Shown: positions 42,687 to 52,199, counted from the first letter of the stretch. The stretch: DNA of 64,000 nucleotides from Aliiruegeria lutimaris (GCF_900099935.1 NZ_FNEK01000020.1:24292-88291); one strand, 5' to 3'. A program made the numbers and translations. Notes: generated by a model from the sequence alone, not told the origin.

Positions 42687-44444
42687 ATGAAAGCAAAGAC
42701 AGATCGTTCGGACGAAACTCCCGGGTTCGCCGAATTGTTTACTCCCAAACTCGTGACCGTGCTGCGCGAAGGCTACGGGCTGGCGCATCTGCGCGCAGAT
42801 GCGATTTCGGGCCTGACAGTGGCCATCGTCGCGCTTCCGCTCTCCATGGCCATAGCAATAGCCTCGGGGGCGACGCCGGCCCAGGGGCTCTACACGGCGA
42901 TTGTCGGCGGCTTCCTCGTCTCGCTCTTCGGCGGCTCGCGCTTTCAGATCGGCGGCCCCGCCGGCGCGTTCATCGTGCTCGTGGCGGCCACGGTCGTACA
43001 GCACGGGATGGACGGGTTGATCCTGGCAACCTTCCTGTCCGGGCTGTTCCTGGCCCTGGCCGGCCTCTTGCGCTTCGGCACATTCATCAAGTTCATCCCC
43101 TTCCCGGTGACGGTCGGCTTCACCGCGGGGATCGCGGTGATCATCTTCGCCAGCCAGATCAGCGGCCTGTTCGGCCTTTCGCTCGCACACGAACCGGGCG
43201 AACTTTTGGAGAAACTCCCGGCCCTCTGGTCGGTTCGCGCAAGCGTCACCCCCGCGGCGGTGCTGATCTCGTCGGTCACGATTGCGATCATCGTCGGCGT
43301 CGGACGCTTTCGCCCGCATTGGCCGGGTATGTTGATCTCCGTTGCCGTCGCCTCGGTGATCGCCACCACCTTTGCGCTGCCGGTCGAGACCATCGGCACC
43401 AAGTTCGGCGGCATTCCGTCCTCCCTGCCCAGACCGCATCTGCCCGATTTCTCGGCCGGCAAGGTCGTCGCTGTTCTGCCTTCGGCGATTTCCTTCACCC
43501 TGCTGGGCTCCATCGAGTCCCTCCTCTCGGCGGTCGTTGCCGACGGGATGACCGGACGGCGGCATCGCTCGAGCTGCGAATTGCTGGCACAGGGCGCGGC
43601 GAATGTCGGCTCGGCCCTCTTTGGCGGTATCTGTGTCACCGGTACGATCGCGCGGACAGCGACAAATGTGCGCTCCGGGGCGCATGGCCCCATCTCCGGC
43701 ATGCTGCATTCGGTCTTCTTGCTGCTCTTCATGCTGCTGGCGGCCCCCCTCGCGGCCTATATCCCGCTGGCGGCGCTGGCGGGCGTGCTCGCCGTGGTGT
43801 CCTGGAAGATGATCGAGAAACCGGCCATTGCCATCCTGCTTCGCTCCGGTTGGGGCGAAGCGGCGGTGCTCGGCGCGACCTTCTTCCTGACCATCTTCCG
43901 CGACCTGACCGAAGCCATCGTCGTCGGCTTCGCCCTCGGCTCCGTGCTGTTCATCCAGCGCATGAGCCAGAAGACAGAAATCGCCACTCATCACCCGCTG
44001 GTTGGCGGCGATCTGGCGGATTCCGTGCGGCCTCGCGGCGCCTATGACGAGCATCTCGCAGCAGATCCGGATGTCGTGATCTATCGTATCCGTGGAGCGC
44101 TGTTCTTCGGGGCGACCGCCTCCATCGGCATGGTGCTCGACCGGATCAATGACGAGTACAAGGCACTGGTCATCGATTTCTCGGATGTACCCATGCTCGA
44201 TTCGACCGGCGCAAACATGATCGTGGAATTGGCGCACAAGGCGAAGAAACGGGGTGTCACCCTCTGGCTGACCGGAACCGACCGCGCCATGTTGCGGATC
44301 TTCCTGACCCATGGTCTCGACCGGTCCAGCGTCCGCTATGCGCATCGCGTCGAAGATGCGCTGCGAGGGCATCGCGCGCTTGCCGCCGACAACGACACTC
44401 CGGAAAATGGTTCTGACGCTTCGTCAATGTCCCGCCAGGCATAG
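42687..44444 (+). CDS. SulP family inorganic anion transporter with STAS domain
   Basis: 585 aa. An N-terminal 14-segment-type transporter core (LRADAISGLTVAIVALPLSM, FGGSRFQIGGPAGAFIVLVA, GSIESLLSAVVADGMTGRRH) is followed by a cytosolic STAS domain at about 460-560 (IDFSDVPMLDSTGANMIVEL). The family moves sulfate, bicarbonate or other anions. The ATG at 42687 begins the conserved part; an upstream extension is possible. The gene stands alone. Confidence 0.92.
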   Translation: MKAKTDRSDETPGFAELFTPKLVTVLREGYGLAHLRADAISGLTVAIVALPLSMAIAIASGATPAQGLYTAIVGGFLVSLFGGSRFQIGGPAGAFIVLVAATVVQHGMDGLILATFLSGLFLALAGLLRFGTFIKFIPFPVTVGFTAGIAVIIFASQISGLFGLSLAHEPGELLEKLPALWSVRASVTPAAVLISSVTIAIIVGVGRFRPHWPGMLISVAVASVIATTFALPVETIGTKFGGIPSSLPRPHLPDFSAGKVVAVLPSAISFTLLGSIESLLSAVVADGMTGRRHRSSCELLAQGAANVGSALFGGICVTGTIARTATNVRSGAHGPISGMLHSVFLLLFMLLAAPLAAYIPLAALAGVLAVVSWKMIEKPAIAILLRSGWGEAAVLGATFFLTIFRDLTEAIVVGFALGSVLFIQRMSQKTEIATHHPLVGGDLADSVRPRGAYDEHLAADPDVVIYRIRGALFFGATASIGMVLDRINDEYKALVIDFSDVPMLDSTGANMIVELAHKAKKRGVTLWLTGTDRAMLRIFLTHGLDRSSVRYAHRVEDALRGHRALAADNDTPENGSDASSMSRQA

Positions 44445-44691
44445 AGCCGCCCGGCATTTTCGAGCCACCCGTGGGCTGCACCCATGCCGAAGTGATGATC
44501 GAGGCGCACCGCATCCGGGTCGCGCGGGGGGATTGCAACATCCAGAAAGTCCATATCGCCGATGCGATCGAGCTACTGGTGGAGCGACGTCAGCAATCGT
44601 TGTCGGAAAGCCGCGCCGCGAGCGATCCGTATCGGCGCGGGTGAGAGCGGACTGGAAAAGCTGGCGCGGGCGGCTCTAGGCTATTCACAGC
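44445..44691. other. spacer between SulP and ion channel genes
   Basis: 247 nt without a supported gene. A 72-codon minus-strand frame (44336-44554) overlapping the SulP tail was considered and not called. Confidence 0.4.
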
Positions 44692-45477
44692 ATGATGGAA
44701 AAGCTGAAACAGCGGGTCGAAAATCTTTACACCGGCACCTCACCGGCCTCGGTTCGGCTACGCTACGGCCTGATCCTGTTCGATCTTGCCACGGTAATCT
44801 ACTTCATCGTGGTCACGCCCCTGCCGCACACGGCGCTGACCCATCTCATCAACGAGGTGCTAGCGCTGTTCATCTTCGTCGATTTCCTGTGCCGGTTCTG
44901 GATCGCGCCTGGCAAATGGGCGCATCTGGGGCGAATATACGTGATCGCGGATATTCTGGTGCTGGGCTCGCTGGTCCTGAACCGGTTCACCGGAATCGAC
45001 CTCTCCTTCCTGAGGATCCTCCGAGGGGTGCGGCTCGGCTATTCCAACTACCTGTTGCAGGATTTGCGCCGCGATTCCCGCCTTTTCCGAGAGCATGAAG
45101 ATGCGATCGTTGCGGCGCTCAACCTCGTGATCTTCGTCTTTGTGACCACCTCGGCGGTCCATGTCTTCGTCGTGCAGAGCGGCGGGGGGCCGAAAGACTT
45201 CGAAGGTTATGTAAATGCTCTCTACTACACAGTGACCACGCTGACGACGACAGGATATGGCGATTTCACGCCAACATCCGTTGGCGGAAAGCTCTTCGCT
45301 GTAGGGATCATGGTCATCGGCGTATCGCTCTTCCTGCGGCTCGCCAGCGTGATCTTTACCCCGAACAAGGTGCATTATCCCTGTCCGAGTTGCGGGCTTA
45401 CCCGACACGACCCCGATGCCGTTCACTGCAAGCATTGCGGCGGCCGGTTGAAGATCGAAACGCGCGGCGCCGGCTGA
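44692..45477 (+). CDS. voltage-gated-like potassium channel with C-terminal zinc ribbon
   Basis: 261 aa. Several N-terminal helices (segments near 25-45, 55-70, 85-105) are followed by a charged S4-like stretch (LRILRGVRLGYSNYLLQDLR), a helix, the pore with selectivity filter TLTTTGYGDFTPTS near 185-198, and a last helix. The C-terminal 40 residues contain YPCPSCGLTRHDPDAVHCKH and CGG, a four-cysteine zinc ribbon in the cytosol. K+ selectivity is indicated by TTGYGD. The ribbon is an unusual gating or interaction domain. Confidence 0.88.
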   Translation: MMEKLKQRVENLYTGTSPASVRLRYGLILFDLATVIYFIVVTPLPHTALTHLINEVLALFIFVDFLCRFWIAPGKWAHLGRIYVIADILVLGSLVLNRFTGIDLSFLRILRGVRLGYSNYLLQDLRRDSRLFREHEDAIVAALNLVIFVFVTTSAVHVFVVQSGGGPKDFEGYVNALYYTVTTLTTTGYGDFTPTSVGGKLFAVGIMVIGVSLFLRLASVIFTPNKVHYPCPSCGLTRHDPDAVHCKHCGGRLKIETRGAG

Positions 45478-45880
45478 GGATGGTGGCAAAAGGCAAGGTT
45501 TTGTCTCGCCTCTCTAAGTGACTTTCCAGGCCGGAGAACCGAGAAAACGGCGCCTCACCGAGCCGATTGCAGATGTTGGAAGGGGCTTTGCCCCCGCGCT
45601 CTTGCGAGCGCTCCCCCAGGATGTTTTCGGGTCAGAAGAAGACAGATGGTCACTCGCAGCTTCTTCTTGGAGAAAAAACTCTTGCGGGAGGCACGATCCG
45701 CAGGATCGCTCACGCGCGCGCGGCGGAACGCCGGTTTCGTGATTTTCGTCGCCATGGCGGAGCTGTGATACCTTGAAAGGCCTTCAACTCCACGATCCGG
45801 GGCGATGGGTTCCTATCTTGGGGTGGCGGCGGGTCGAAAGGCGCGCTAGGACAGCTTCAGCGGGAAAGAAGGACGCCTGG
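45478..45880. other. intergenic region with dispersed repeat copy 2
   Basis: 403 nt between the channel and glutathione reductase genes. It holds repeat copy 2 (45582-45709). No gene supported. Confidence 0.6.
45582..45709 (+). repeat. dispersed hairpin-rich intergenic repeat, copy 2
   Basis: Modules in order: GGGGCTTTGCCCCC, GCGCTCTTGCGAGCGC, CCCCCAGGATGTTTTCGGGT with CAGAAGAAG, an inverted CTTCTTCTT, then GGGAGGCACGATCCGCAGGA. The two AAGAAG/CTTCTT arms can pair to make one long hairpin. Confidence 0.75.
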
Positions 45881-47239
45881 ATGGCTTTCGATTTTGATTT
45901 GTTTGTTATTGGCGGCGGTTCCGGCGGTGTGCGCGCGGCACGGGTGGCGGCGGGCGAGACCGGCGCAAAGGTCGGGCTGGCCGAGGAGAGCCGCATGGGC
46001 GGCACCTGTGTCATTCGCGGTTGTGTGCCCAAGAAACTGATGGTGTTTGCCTCCGAGTATGCCGAAGGCATGCAGGAGGCTGTGGATTACGGCTGGGACG
46101 TGAAGATCGGCGGGTTCGACTGGCCCAAGTTCCGTACCCGGCTGGAGGGCGAGCTGGATCGGCTGGAAGGTGTCTATAATCGCCTACTGGACGGCTCCGG
46201 CGTGAAGGTTTTCCCGCAAAGGGCCACCGTGGCCGATCCCCATAGCGTTCGGCTGGCGGACGGGACGGAATATACTGCAAAGCATATCCTGATCGCCACG
46301 GGCGGCTGGCCCGCGTTGCCGGGCGTGGAGAACGAGGACCTTGGCATCACCTCCAACGAGGTGTTCCATCTCGACGCGCTTCCCAAGCGCCTGCTGGTGG
46401 TGGGCGGCGGCTATATCGCCTGCGAAATGGCCTGTATCTTCAACGGGCTCGGCACGAAGGTGACGCAATTTTACCGTGGTCCGCAGATCCTGCGCGGCTT
46501 CGATGGTGAGGCGCGAGGCCATATTGCCGAGCATATGGAACGTCACGGCATCGAGATCCATTGCGGCACCAATATCGGCGCGATGCGCAAGGTCGAGGGC
46601 GGGATCGAGGTCACGGCGACCACTGGTGGCACGCATGTCTTCGACCAGGTGCTTTTTGCCACTGGCCGTACCCCCAACAGCAAGGGGCTTGGCCTGCAAA
46701 AGGCGGGCGTGGAACTCGGGCGGCGCGGTGAGGTGGTCGTGGACAAGTACAGCCAGACCTCGGTGCCCTCGATCTATGCCATCGGCGATGTCACCAACCG
46801 TGTGCAGCTCACGCCAGTTGCGATCCGCGAGGGGATGGCCTTTGTCGAAACCGTCTTCAAGGGCAATCCGACCGCGCCCGATCACGAGCTGATCCCTTCG
46901 GCCGTCTTTACCCAGCCGGAATATGGTACAGTTGGCCTGTCGGAAGAAGAAGCGCGCGAGGCGGGGCCGATCGAGGTCTATTCGACGGCCTTCAAACCGA
47001 TGCACAAGAGCTTCATCGAGCGCGAGGACCGTGTTCTGATGAAGCTCATCGTCTGCGCCGAAACCCGCAAGGTGCTCGGCGTGCATATCGTGGCCGATCA
47101 TGCCGGCGAGATGATCCAGCTTGCAGGAGTGGCCGTGAAGATGGGCGCGACGAAGGAAGATTTTGACCGAACAGTTGCCGTTCACCCGACCATGTCGGAG
47201 GAGCTGGTAACCCTGAAAACGCCGGTGCGCAGGGCTTGA
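45881..47239 (+). CDS. gor: glutathione-disulfide reductase
   Basis: 452 aa. FAD motif FVIGGGSGGVRAARVAA, redox disulfide in MGGTCVIRGCVPKK, NADPH motif VVGGGYIACEMACIF, and C-terminal VAVHPTMSEELVTL carrying the catalytic His-Glu pair. It keeps glutathione reduced with NADPH. AAGGA lies 7-8 nt before the ATG at 45881. No direct operon partner. Confidence 0.95.
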   Translation: MAFDFDLFVIGGGSGGVRAARVAAGETGAKVGLAEESRMGGTCVIRGCVPKKLMVFASEYAEGMQEAVDYGWDVKIGGFDWPKFRTRLEGELDRLEGVYNRLLDGSGVKVFPQRATVADPHSVRLADGTEYTAKHILIATGGWPALPGVENEDLGITSNEVFHLDALPKRLLVVGGGYIACEMACIFNGLGTKVTQFYRGPQILRGFDGEARGHIAEHMERHGIEIHCGTNIGAMRKVEGGIEVTATTGGTHVFDQVLFATGRTPNSKGLGLQKAGVELGRRGEVVVDKYSQTSVPSIYAIGDVTNRVQLTPVAIREGMAFVETVFKGNPTAPDHELIPSAVFTQPEYGTVGLSEEEAREAGPIEVYSTAFKPMHKSFIEREDRVLMKLIVCAETRKVLGVHIVADHAGEMIQLAGVAVKMGATKEDFDRTVAVHPTMSEELVTLKTPVRRA

Positions 47240-47327
47240 GCCGGGATCCCGGCGCTTGAAAAGCTCGCCGGGACAACCATCTGGCAAAGATACGCACCCG
47301 TTGAGACACGAGAGGGAAGAGAGATTC

Positions 47328-48479
47328 ATGGCAGGACATAGCGGCGGACCCTGGGGCGGTGGCTCCGGCGGCGGCGGCCAGAACGGTGGCGGCAATCGCG
47401 GCAATAATGGCGGGGGCAAACGTCCCGGCGAGGACGGCAAGCAGATTCCCGAGATCGACGAGATCATGAAAAGGGGACAGGAACAGCTTCGCGTTCTGAT
47501 GGGTGGCCGCGGAGGCGGTGGGCCGCGCGAGCCGAGGCAGGGCGGCGAGGGGCCGAAATTCTCCCGCGGCACATTCCTGCTGGGCGGCGCGGCGCTGGTC
47601 GTGCTCTGGGGGCTTGCCTCCTTCTATACCGTCAAGCCGGAAGAGCAGTCGGTCGAGCTGTTCCTGGGCGAGTTCTCGGCCATCGGCAGCCCGGGTCTGA
47701 ACTTTGCGCCCTGGCCGCTGGTGACCGCCGAAGTCGTGAACGTGACATCGGAACGGACGGAAGATATCGGCGACGATTTCAATTCGCGCACTGATAGCGG
47801 CCTTATGCTGACGACGGATGCCAATATCGTCGATATCGATTTCCAGGTGGTCTGGAACATCGTCGATCCGGCCAAGTTCCTGTTCAACCTTGCACAGGGG
47901 CGCGAAACCGTCCGCGCTGTGTCGGAATCGGCCATGCGCGAGATCATCGCGGCCTCCGAGCTGGCGCCGATCCTCAACCGGGACCGGGGCTTGATCGCCG
48001 ATACCGCCAAGACCTCGATCCAGGGAACCCTGGATACCTATGACAGTGGCATCAACATCGTCCGGGTGAACCTCGACAAGGCCGACCCGCCGAAGGAAGT
48101 GATCGACTCCTTCCGCGAGGTGCAGGCAGCCGAGCAGGAGCGTGACCGTCTCGAACGCCGCGCCGATGCCTATGCCAACACAGTTCTCGCCGGCGCGCGT
48201 GGTGAAGCCGCGCAGCTTCTGGAAGAGGCCGAAGGTTATCGGGCGCAGGTCGTGAACGAAGCCGAAGGTGAGGCGAGCCGCTTTACCGCCGTTCTTCAGG
48301 AATATCAGAAGGCGCCGGAAGTGACCCGCAAGCGTCTCTATCTGGAGACGATGGAAAAGGTGCTCGGCGATGTCGAAAAAGTGATCCTTGGAGAAACCGG
48401 CGGCGAGGGGGCTGGACAGGGCGTCGTGCCTTACCTGCCGCTGAATGAGCTGCGCAAACCGACCTTGGAGGGCAACTGA
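47328..48479 (+). CDS. hflK: FtsH protease modulator HflK
   Basis: 383 aa. A Gly-rich N-terminal tail (about 1-70) and one membrane helix (FLLGGAALVVLWGLASFYTV) precede an SPFH/band-7 domain (VDIDFQVVWNIVDPAKFLFN) and a coiled coil (EVQAAEQERDRLERRADAYA). HflK and HflC form a cage around FtsH in the inner membrane and limit its access to substrates. The ATG has a purine-rich AGAGGGAAGAGAG leader. hflC follows after 1 nt. Confidence 0.95.
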   Translation: MAGHSGGPWGGGSGGGGQNGGGNRGNNGGGKRPGEDGKQIPEIDEIMKRGQEQLRVLMGGRGGGGPREPRQGGEGPKFSRGTFLLGGAALVVLWGLASFYTVKPEEQSVELFLGEFSAIGSPGLNFAPWPLVTAEVVNVTSERTEDIGDDFNSRTDSGLMLTTDANIVDIDFQVVWNIVDPAKFLFNLAQGRETVRAVSESAMREIIAASELAPILNRDRGLIADTAKTSIQGTLDTYDSGINIVRVNLDKADPPKEVIDSFREVQAAEQERDRLERRADAYANTVLAGARGEAAQLLEEAEGYRAQVVNEAEGEASRFTAVLQEYQKAPEVTRKRLYLETMEKVLGDVEKVILGETGGEGAGQGVVPYLPLNELRKPTLEGN

Positions 48480-48480
48480 T

Positions 48481-49362
48481 ATGAAGCGTCTGACCTATCT
48501 TCTGCCCATTGGCATCGTGGCCGTCGCCATAATCATGGCCTCCGTCTTCATCGTGGACGAGCGTGAGAAAGCGCTGGTGCTTCAATTCGGCCAGATCAAG
48601 CGCGTGAAGGAAGATCCCGGAATCGCGCTGAAGATACCGCTCATCCAGGAAGTCGTCTATTATGACGACCGGATCCTGGCGCTGGACACGGACACGATCG
48701 AGGTTACGCCCTCGGATGATCGCCGCCTCGTGGTGGACGCCTTCGCGCGCTACCGGATCGAGGACGTGGTGAAGTTCCGGCAGGCTGTCGGTGTTGGCGG
48801 GTTGCCCGCTGCCGAGACCCGGTTGAGCTCGATCCTCAATGCCCAGATCCGGGAAGTGCTCGGTGCGGACCAGGTGACCTCGGACACCATCCTATCCGAA
48901 GACCGCCGGGTGCTGATGAACCGTATTCGCGACCAGGCACAGGTTCAGGCGCGTGCGCTTGGCCTCAACGTGGTCGATGTGCGGCTCAAGCAGACCAACC
49001 TGCCCGAGCAGAACCTGAACGCAACCTTCGAGCGGATGCGCGCCGAACGGGAACGGGAAGCCGCGGACGAGATCGCGCGCGGTAACGAGGCCGCGCAGCG
49101 GGTTCGCGCCCAGGCCGACAGGACCGTGGTGGAACTTGTTTCCGAGTCCCAGAAAGAGGCCGAGATCGTCCGTGGTGAAGCCGATGCCGAACGGAACGGG
49201 ATCTTTGCCGCCGCCTATGGCGCGGATCCGGAATTCTTCGAGTTCTACCGGTCCCTGTCGGCCTACGAGGGAGCGATCAAGGGCGAGAACTCGTCGTTGG
49301 TCATCGCGCCGGACAGCGAGTTCTTCGACTACTTCAACGGCGCCCAGGGGACGGCCAAGTAA
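48481..49362 (+). CDS. hflC: FtsH protease modulator HflC
   Basis: 293 aa. N-terminal membrane anchor (LLPIGIVAVAIIMASVFIV), band-7 domain (ALVLQFGQIKRVKEDPGIAL, RLVVDAFARYRIEDVVKFRQ) and coiled coil with FERMRAERERE. Conserved AYGADPEFFEFYRSLSAYE near the end is typical of HflC. Forms the membrane complex with HflK. The next gene starts directly after the stop. Confidence 0.96.
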   Translation: MKRLTYLLPIGIVAVAIIMASVFIVDEREKALVLQFGQIKRVKEDPGIALKIPLIQEVVYYDDRILALDTDTIEVTPSDDRRLVVDAFARYRIEDVVKFRQAVGVGGLPAAETRLSSILNAQIREVLGADQVTSDTILSEDRRVLMNRIRDQAQVQARALGLNVVDVRLKQTNLPEQNLNATFERMRAEREREAADEIARGNEAAQRVRAQADRTVVELVSESQKEAEIVRGEADAERNGIFAAAYGADPEFFEFYRSLSAYEGAIKGENSSLVIAPDSEFFDYFNGAQGTAK

Positions 49363-49557
49363 ATGGACACGATCCTGCTCGCAATCGGGCTGGTATTCGT
49401 TCTGGAGGGGCTGGTGCTTGCACTGGCCCCTTCGCGTATCGACGAGATCCTCGAATTGATCCGCCAGATGCCGGTCGAAACCCGCCGGCTGGTCGGATTG
49501 CTGGCAATCACCAGCGGCGGCATCCTGTTGTGGCTGGCCAACTGGCTGGGTGGCTAA
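49363..49557 (+). CDS. DUF2065 family membrane protein
   Basis: 64 aa with two helices (about 4-21 and 45-62) linked by EILELIRQMPVETRRLVG. It starts immediately after the hflC stop. This small protein of unknown function regularly follows hflKC and may be part of the same membrane complex. Confidence 0.88.
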   Translation: MDTILLAIGLVFVLEGLVLALAPSRIDEILELIRQMPVETRRLVGLLAITSGGILLWLANWLGG

Positions 49558-49830
49558 GGCCTTTCGCGGCTGGTTGAACGGGTCTGCCCAAAGCTTTGTC
49601 TTGCGTGCAGCCCTTTGGCCTGAGACACTTCTTTCAATGGCCGATAACAGAGCCGTTCCCAAAGGCCGCCCGCGTGTCACGCCCTCGTGACGCGTTGCGA
49701 CCGGACTTTGAATTGCGACTCTCCGGTTTATGAAAAAGTATGAGCGCACAAAAGTTGTGCGGCTACGCGCAGCTCGAAATTGACTGAACCGTCGCAAAAG
49801 GCGGGCCACAAGAAACAGAAGGATAATCGA

Positions 49831-51318
49831 GTGAAATCTCAAGCTCTCTCCCTTCGCGAAAGGGAAACCGCGACGCGGTTCTTCCCGGCGGTGCTGCTTG
49901 GCTTGGCGCTGCTGATCGCGCAATCGCTTGGCGCCCATGCAAAGGGTGCCCCCGAAAGCTTCGCCGACCTGGCCGAAAAGGTCAGCCCGGCGGTGGTGAA
50001 CATCACCACGTCGACGATGGTGGCCACTGCCTCCAACCCGCATGGCGATGGCGGCCCGATCATTCCCGAGGGTTCTCCCTTCGAGGATTTCTTCCGCGAT
50101 TTCATGGAGCGCAACGGCCCCAACGGAACCCCGCAGCGGCCCCGTCGTTCTTCGGCGCTCGGCTCGGGTTTCGTGATTTCCGAGGACGGATACATCGTTA
50201 CCAACAACCACGTCATCGCCGAGGCGGACGAGATCTCGATCGAGTTCTTCTCCGGTGACGAACTACCTGCCAAGGTGATCGGCACCGACCCGAAGACAGA
50301 CCTCGCTTTGCTCAAGGTTGAAACCGAGAAGCCGCTCTCCTTCGTGCCTTGGGGCAATTCGGACAATGCCCGCGTGGGCGACTGGGTCATGGCCATGGGC
50401 AACCCGCTGGGGCAGGGTTTCTCCGTCTCCGCCGGTATCGTCTCCGCCCGCGGCCGGGCGCTCTCGGGCAGCTATGACGACTTTATCCAGACCGACGCCG
50501 CCATCAACCGCGGCAACTCCGGCGGTCCGCTCTTCAACATGGAAGGCGAGGTGATCGGTATCAACACCGCGATTCTCAGCCCCAATGGCGGCTCGATCGG
50601 TATCGGCTTTGCCATGTCCTCCCGGGTTGCGACCAATGTGATCGAGCAACTCAAGGAATTCGGCGAAACCCGCCGTGGCTGGCTGGGCGTTCGTATCCAG
50701 GACGTGACCGACGATGTGGCCGAGGCCATCGGCCTTGAGAAAGCCAAGGGAGCGCTGATCACCGACGTGCTCGAAGGCCCCTCGCAAGATGCCGGCATCA
50801 AGACCGGTGACGTCATTCTGTCCTTCGACGGAACCGACGTGGAAGATACCCGCGGCCTGGTCCAACTGGTCGGCAATAGCGAGGTCGGCAAGAGCGTCCG
50901 CGTGGTTGTCTTCCGCGAGGGCAAGACCGAAACGCTGATGGTGACGCTTGGCCGTCGTGAGACCGCCGAAAGCACCGAGACGGCCGACGGTTCGCCGGAC
51001 ATGGAAATGCAGGAACCGCAGGATGCAGAGATCCTCGGCATGACCGTGACCGCCGTGACGCCGCAAATCGCCGAAGAGATGGAACTCGGCGAGGATGCGA
51101 GCGGTCTGGTCGTCAAGGATGTCGACGAGGCAAGCGATGCCTTCGAGAAGGGTATGCGCCCGGGGGACATTATCACCCAGGCCGGACAGGTGGAAGTATC
51201 CACGATCGAGGATCTGGAAGCCCGGATCGCGGACGCGACCGACGCAGGCCGCAAATCGATCCTGCTGTTGATCCGCCGCGCTGGTGGCCCGAGCTTCGTG
51301 GCTCTCAGCCTCGAGTGA
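49831..51318 (+). CDS. degP: periplasmic serine protease, DegP/MucD type
   Basis: 495 aa. A signal sequence (FFPAVLLGLALLIAQSLGAHA) is followed by a trypsin-like domain with triad residues in IVTNNHVIAEAD (His), TDPKTDLALLKV (Asp) and INRGNSGGPLFN (Ser), then two PDZ domains (RRGWLGVRIQDV about 270-360; LGMTVTAVTPQIAEEM to the end). It degrades misfolded envelope proteins. GTG 49831 is chosen because AAGGAT lies 7 nt upstream; an upstream TTG is possible. Its position behind hflKC suggests a shared envelope quality-control role. Confidence 0.94.
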   Translation: MKSQALSLRERETATRFFPAVLLGLALLIAQSLGAHAKGAPESFADLAEKVSPAVVNITTSTMVATASNPHGDGGPIIPEGSPFEDFFRDFMERNGPNGTPQRPRRSSALGSGFVISEDGYIVTNNHVIAEADEISIEFFSGDELPAKVIGTDPKTDLALLKVETEKPLSFVPWGNSDNARVGDWVMAMGNPLGQGFSVSAGIVSARGRALSGSYDDFIQTDAAINRGNSGGPLFNMEGEVIGINTAILSPNGGSIGIGFAMSSRVATNVIEQLKEFGETRRGWLGVRIQDVTDDVAEAIGLEKAKGALITDVLEGPSQDAGIKTGDVILSFDGTDVEDTRGLVQLVGNSEVGKSVRVVVFREGKTETLMVTLGRRETAESTETADGSPDMEMQEPQDAEILGMTVTAVTPQIAEEMELGEDASGLVVKDVDEASDAFEKGMRPGDIITQAGQVEVSTIEDLEARIADATDAGRKSILLLIRRAGGPSFVALSLE

Positions 51319-51343
51319 TCCTCTGGGAAAAATGATATGGGAA

Positions 51344-51372
51344 GGGGCGTCGGAATTCCGGCGCCCTTTTCT
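51344..51372 (+). terminator. Rho-independent terminator after degP
   Basis: GGGGCGTCGG, AATT loop, CCGGCGCCC then TTTTCTT, 25 nt after the stop codon. Confidence 0.75.
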
Positions 51373-51422
51373 TGAGAACCTGCGCACGGCCGTTTGCGGG
51401 GCTGGCTGTTGCACGCGGAAAT

Positions 51423-51550
51423 GATCCTCCGGATCGTGCCTCCGGCGGGGATACTTTTGGTCAGAAGAAGTCGTTTGTGCTTCCTTGTCTTCTTTTGACC
51501 GGAAATATCCTGGGGGGAGCGCTCGCAAGAGCGCGGGGGGCAACGCCCCC
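51423..51550 (-). repeat. dispersed hairpin-rich intergenic repeat, copy 3 (inverted)
   Basis: Read on the minus strand it shows the same modules as the other copies: GGGGGCGTTGCCCCC, GCGCTCTTGCGAGCGC, CCCCCAGGATATTTCCGGTC with AAAAGAAGAC, then CTTCTTCTGACCAAAAGTAT with CCCCGCCGGAGGCACGATCC. Confidence 0.75.
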
Positions 51551-51653
51551 TGCCGAAATCCCGGTCAACGCGAACCCGGTCGACTGCTTAGGATGAGGGA
51601 TCCGATCTCGGAACGCTGTTCTGGCGACGGGTGATTTGGCGGGAAGAGTATGG

Positions 51654-51686
51654 AAAAAAGAGGCCCGCCTTGACGAAGGCGGGCCT
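51654..51686 (-). terminator. Rho-independent terminator after the triple-repeat gene
   Basis: On the minus strand AGGCCCGCCTT, a CGTC loop and AAGGCGGGCCT form an 11-bp perfect stem, followed by CTTTTTT. Confidence 0.92.
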
Positions 51687-51707
51687 GTTTCTGGACTGCT
51701 TGCTTGC

Positions 51708-52199
51708 TCAGTCGCCGCGACCGTTGTTGGACGATTGGTCGGCTTTCAGGCTGGTCAATTCCGAAAGGGAATAGTCGGCCGCATTGACGCCAAGCGAGGC
51801 GGCAAGCTGTGCATGGCCTGCGGAAATGCCGCTCTTGCTGGAGGCAACGAAACCGTCATCCACGCCTGCGTTGTTGCGGATGAAACCAGCCGTTTGTTGC
51901 TCGTTCTTTTCGAGCGCCGAGCGCAAGGCGATGACATCCGCGGTGGAATAGCTGCTGTCCGCACCGACGGAAGCCGCGAATTGCGGGGCGCTGTCGATGC
52001 GGCCCTTGGTGATGCTGCCGGAAAGGATGTCGTTTGCCTTGGCATGTTCCCCGTTTTCGACTGCGCTGCGCAGGGCGATGAGTTCGCCGGTGGAGTAGAC
52101 ACCTGTTTCGACGCCGAGAGAGCGGGCGAGTTGGTCGGAAGCCAGAGCCGGGCCAGCCAGAGTAAGAGCGAGAGCGGTGAAAAGCACGGTACGTTTCAT
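51708..52199 (-). CDS. secreted protein with three ~38-residue repeats
   Basis: 163 aa. A signal peptide (MKRTVLFTALALTLAGPALA) is followed by three degenerate repeats: DQLARSLGVETGVYSTGELI, PQFAASVGADSSYSTADVIA and AQLAASLGVNAADYSLSELT, each with A.SLGV, then YS, then EL..L(R/K). The ATG at 52199 has AAGGA 7 nt upstream. It ends in NNGRGD. No family recognised. Its own strong terminator and monocistronic layout suggest an abundant periplasmic protein, perhaps stress-induced. Confidence 0.75.
   Translation of the reverse strand: MKRTVLFTALALTLAGPALASDQLARSLGVETGVYSTGELIALRSAVENGEHAKANDILSGSITKGRIDSAPQFAASVGADSSYSTADVIALRSALEKNEQQTAGFIRNNAGVDDGFVASSKSGISAGHAQLAASLGVNAADYSLSELTSLKADQSSNNGRGD

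Larger units (their letters stand above)
51319..51707. other. intergenic region: two convergent terminators and repeat copy 3
   Basis: 389 nt between two convergent genes. It holds the degP terminator, an inverted copy of the dispersed repeat, and the terminator of the minus-strand triple-repeat protein. No gene supported. Confidence 0.7.

Noticed and set aside
44336..44554. 72-codon minus-strand frame with protein-like start MDFLDVAIPPRDPDAVRL
   Set aside because: It overlaps the SulP gene tail, has no clear start signal and matches no known family. It could be a remnant but cannot be supported.
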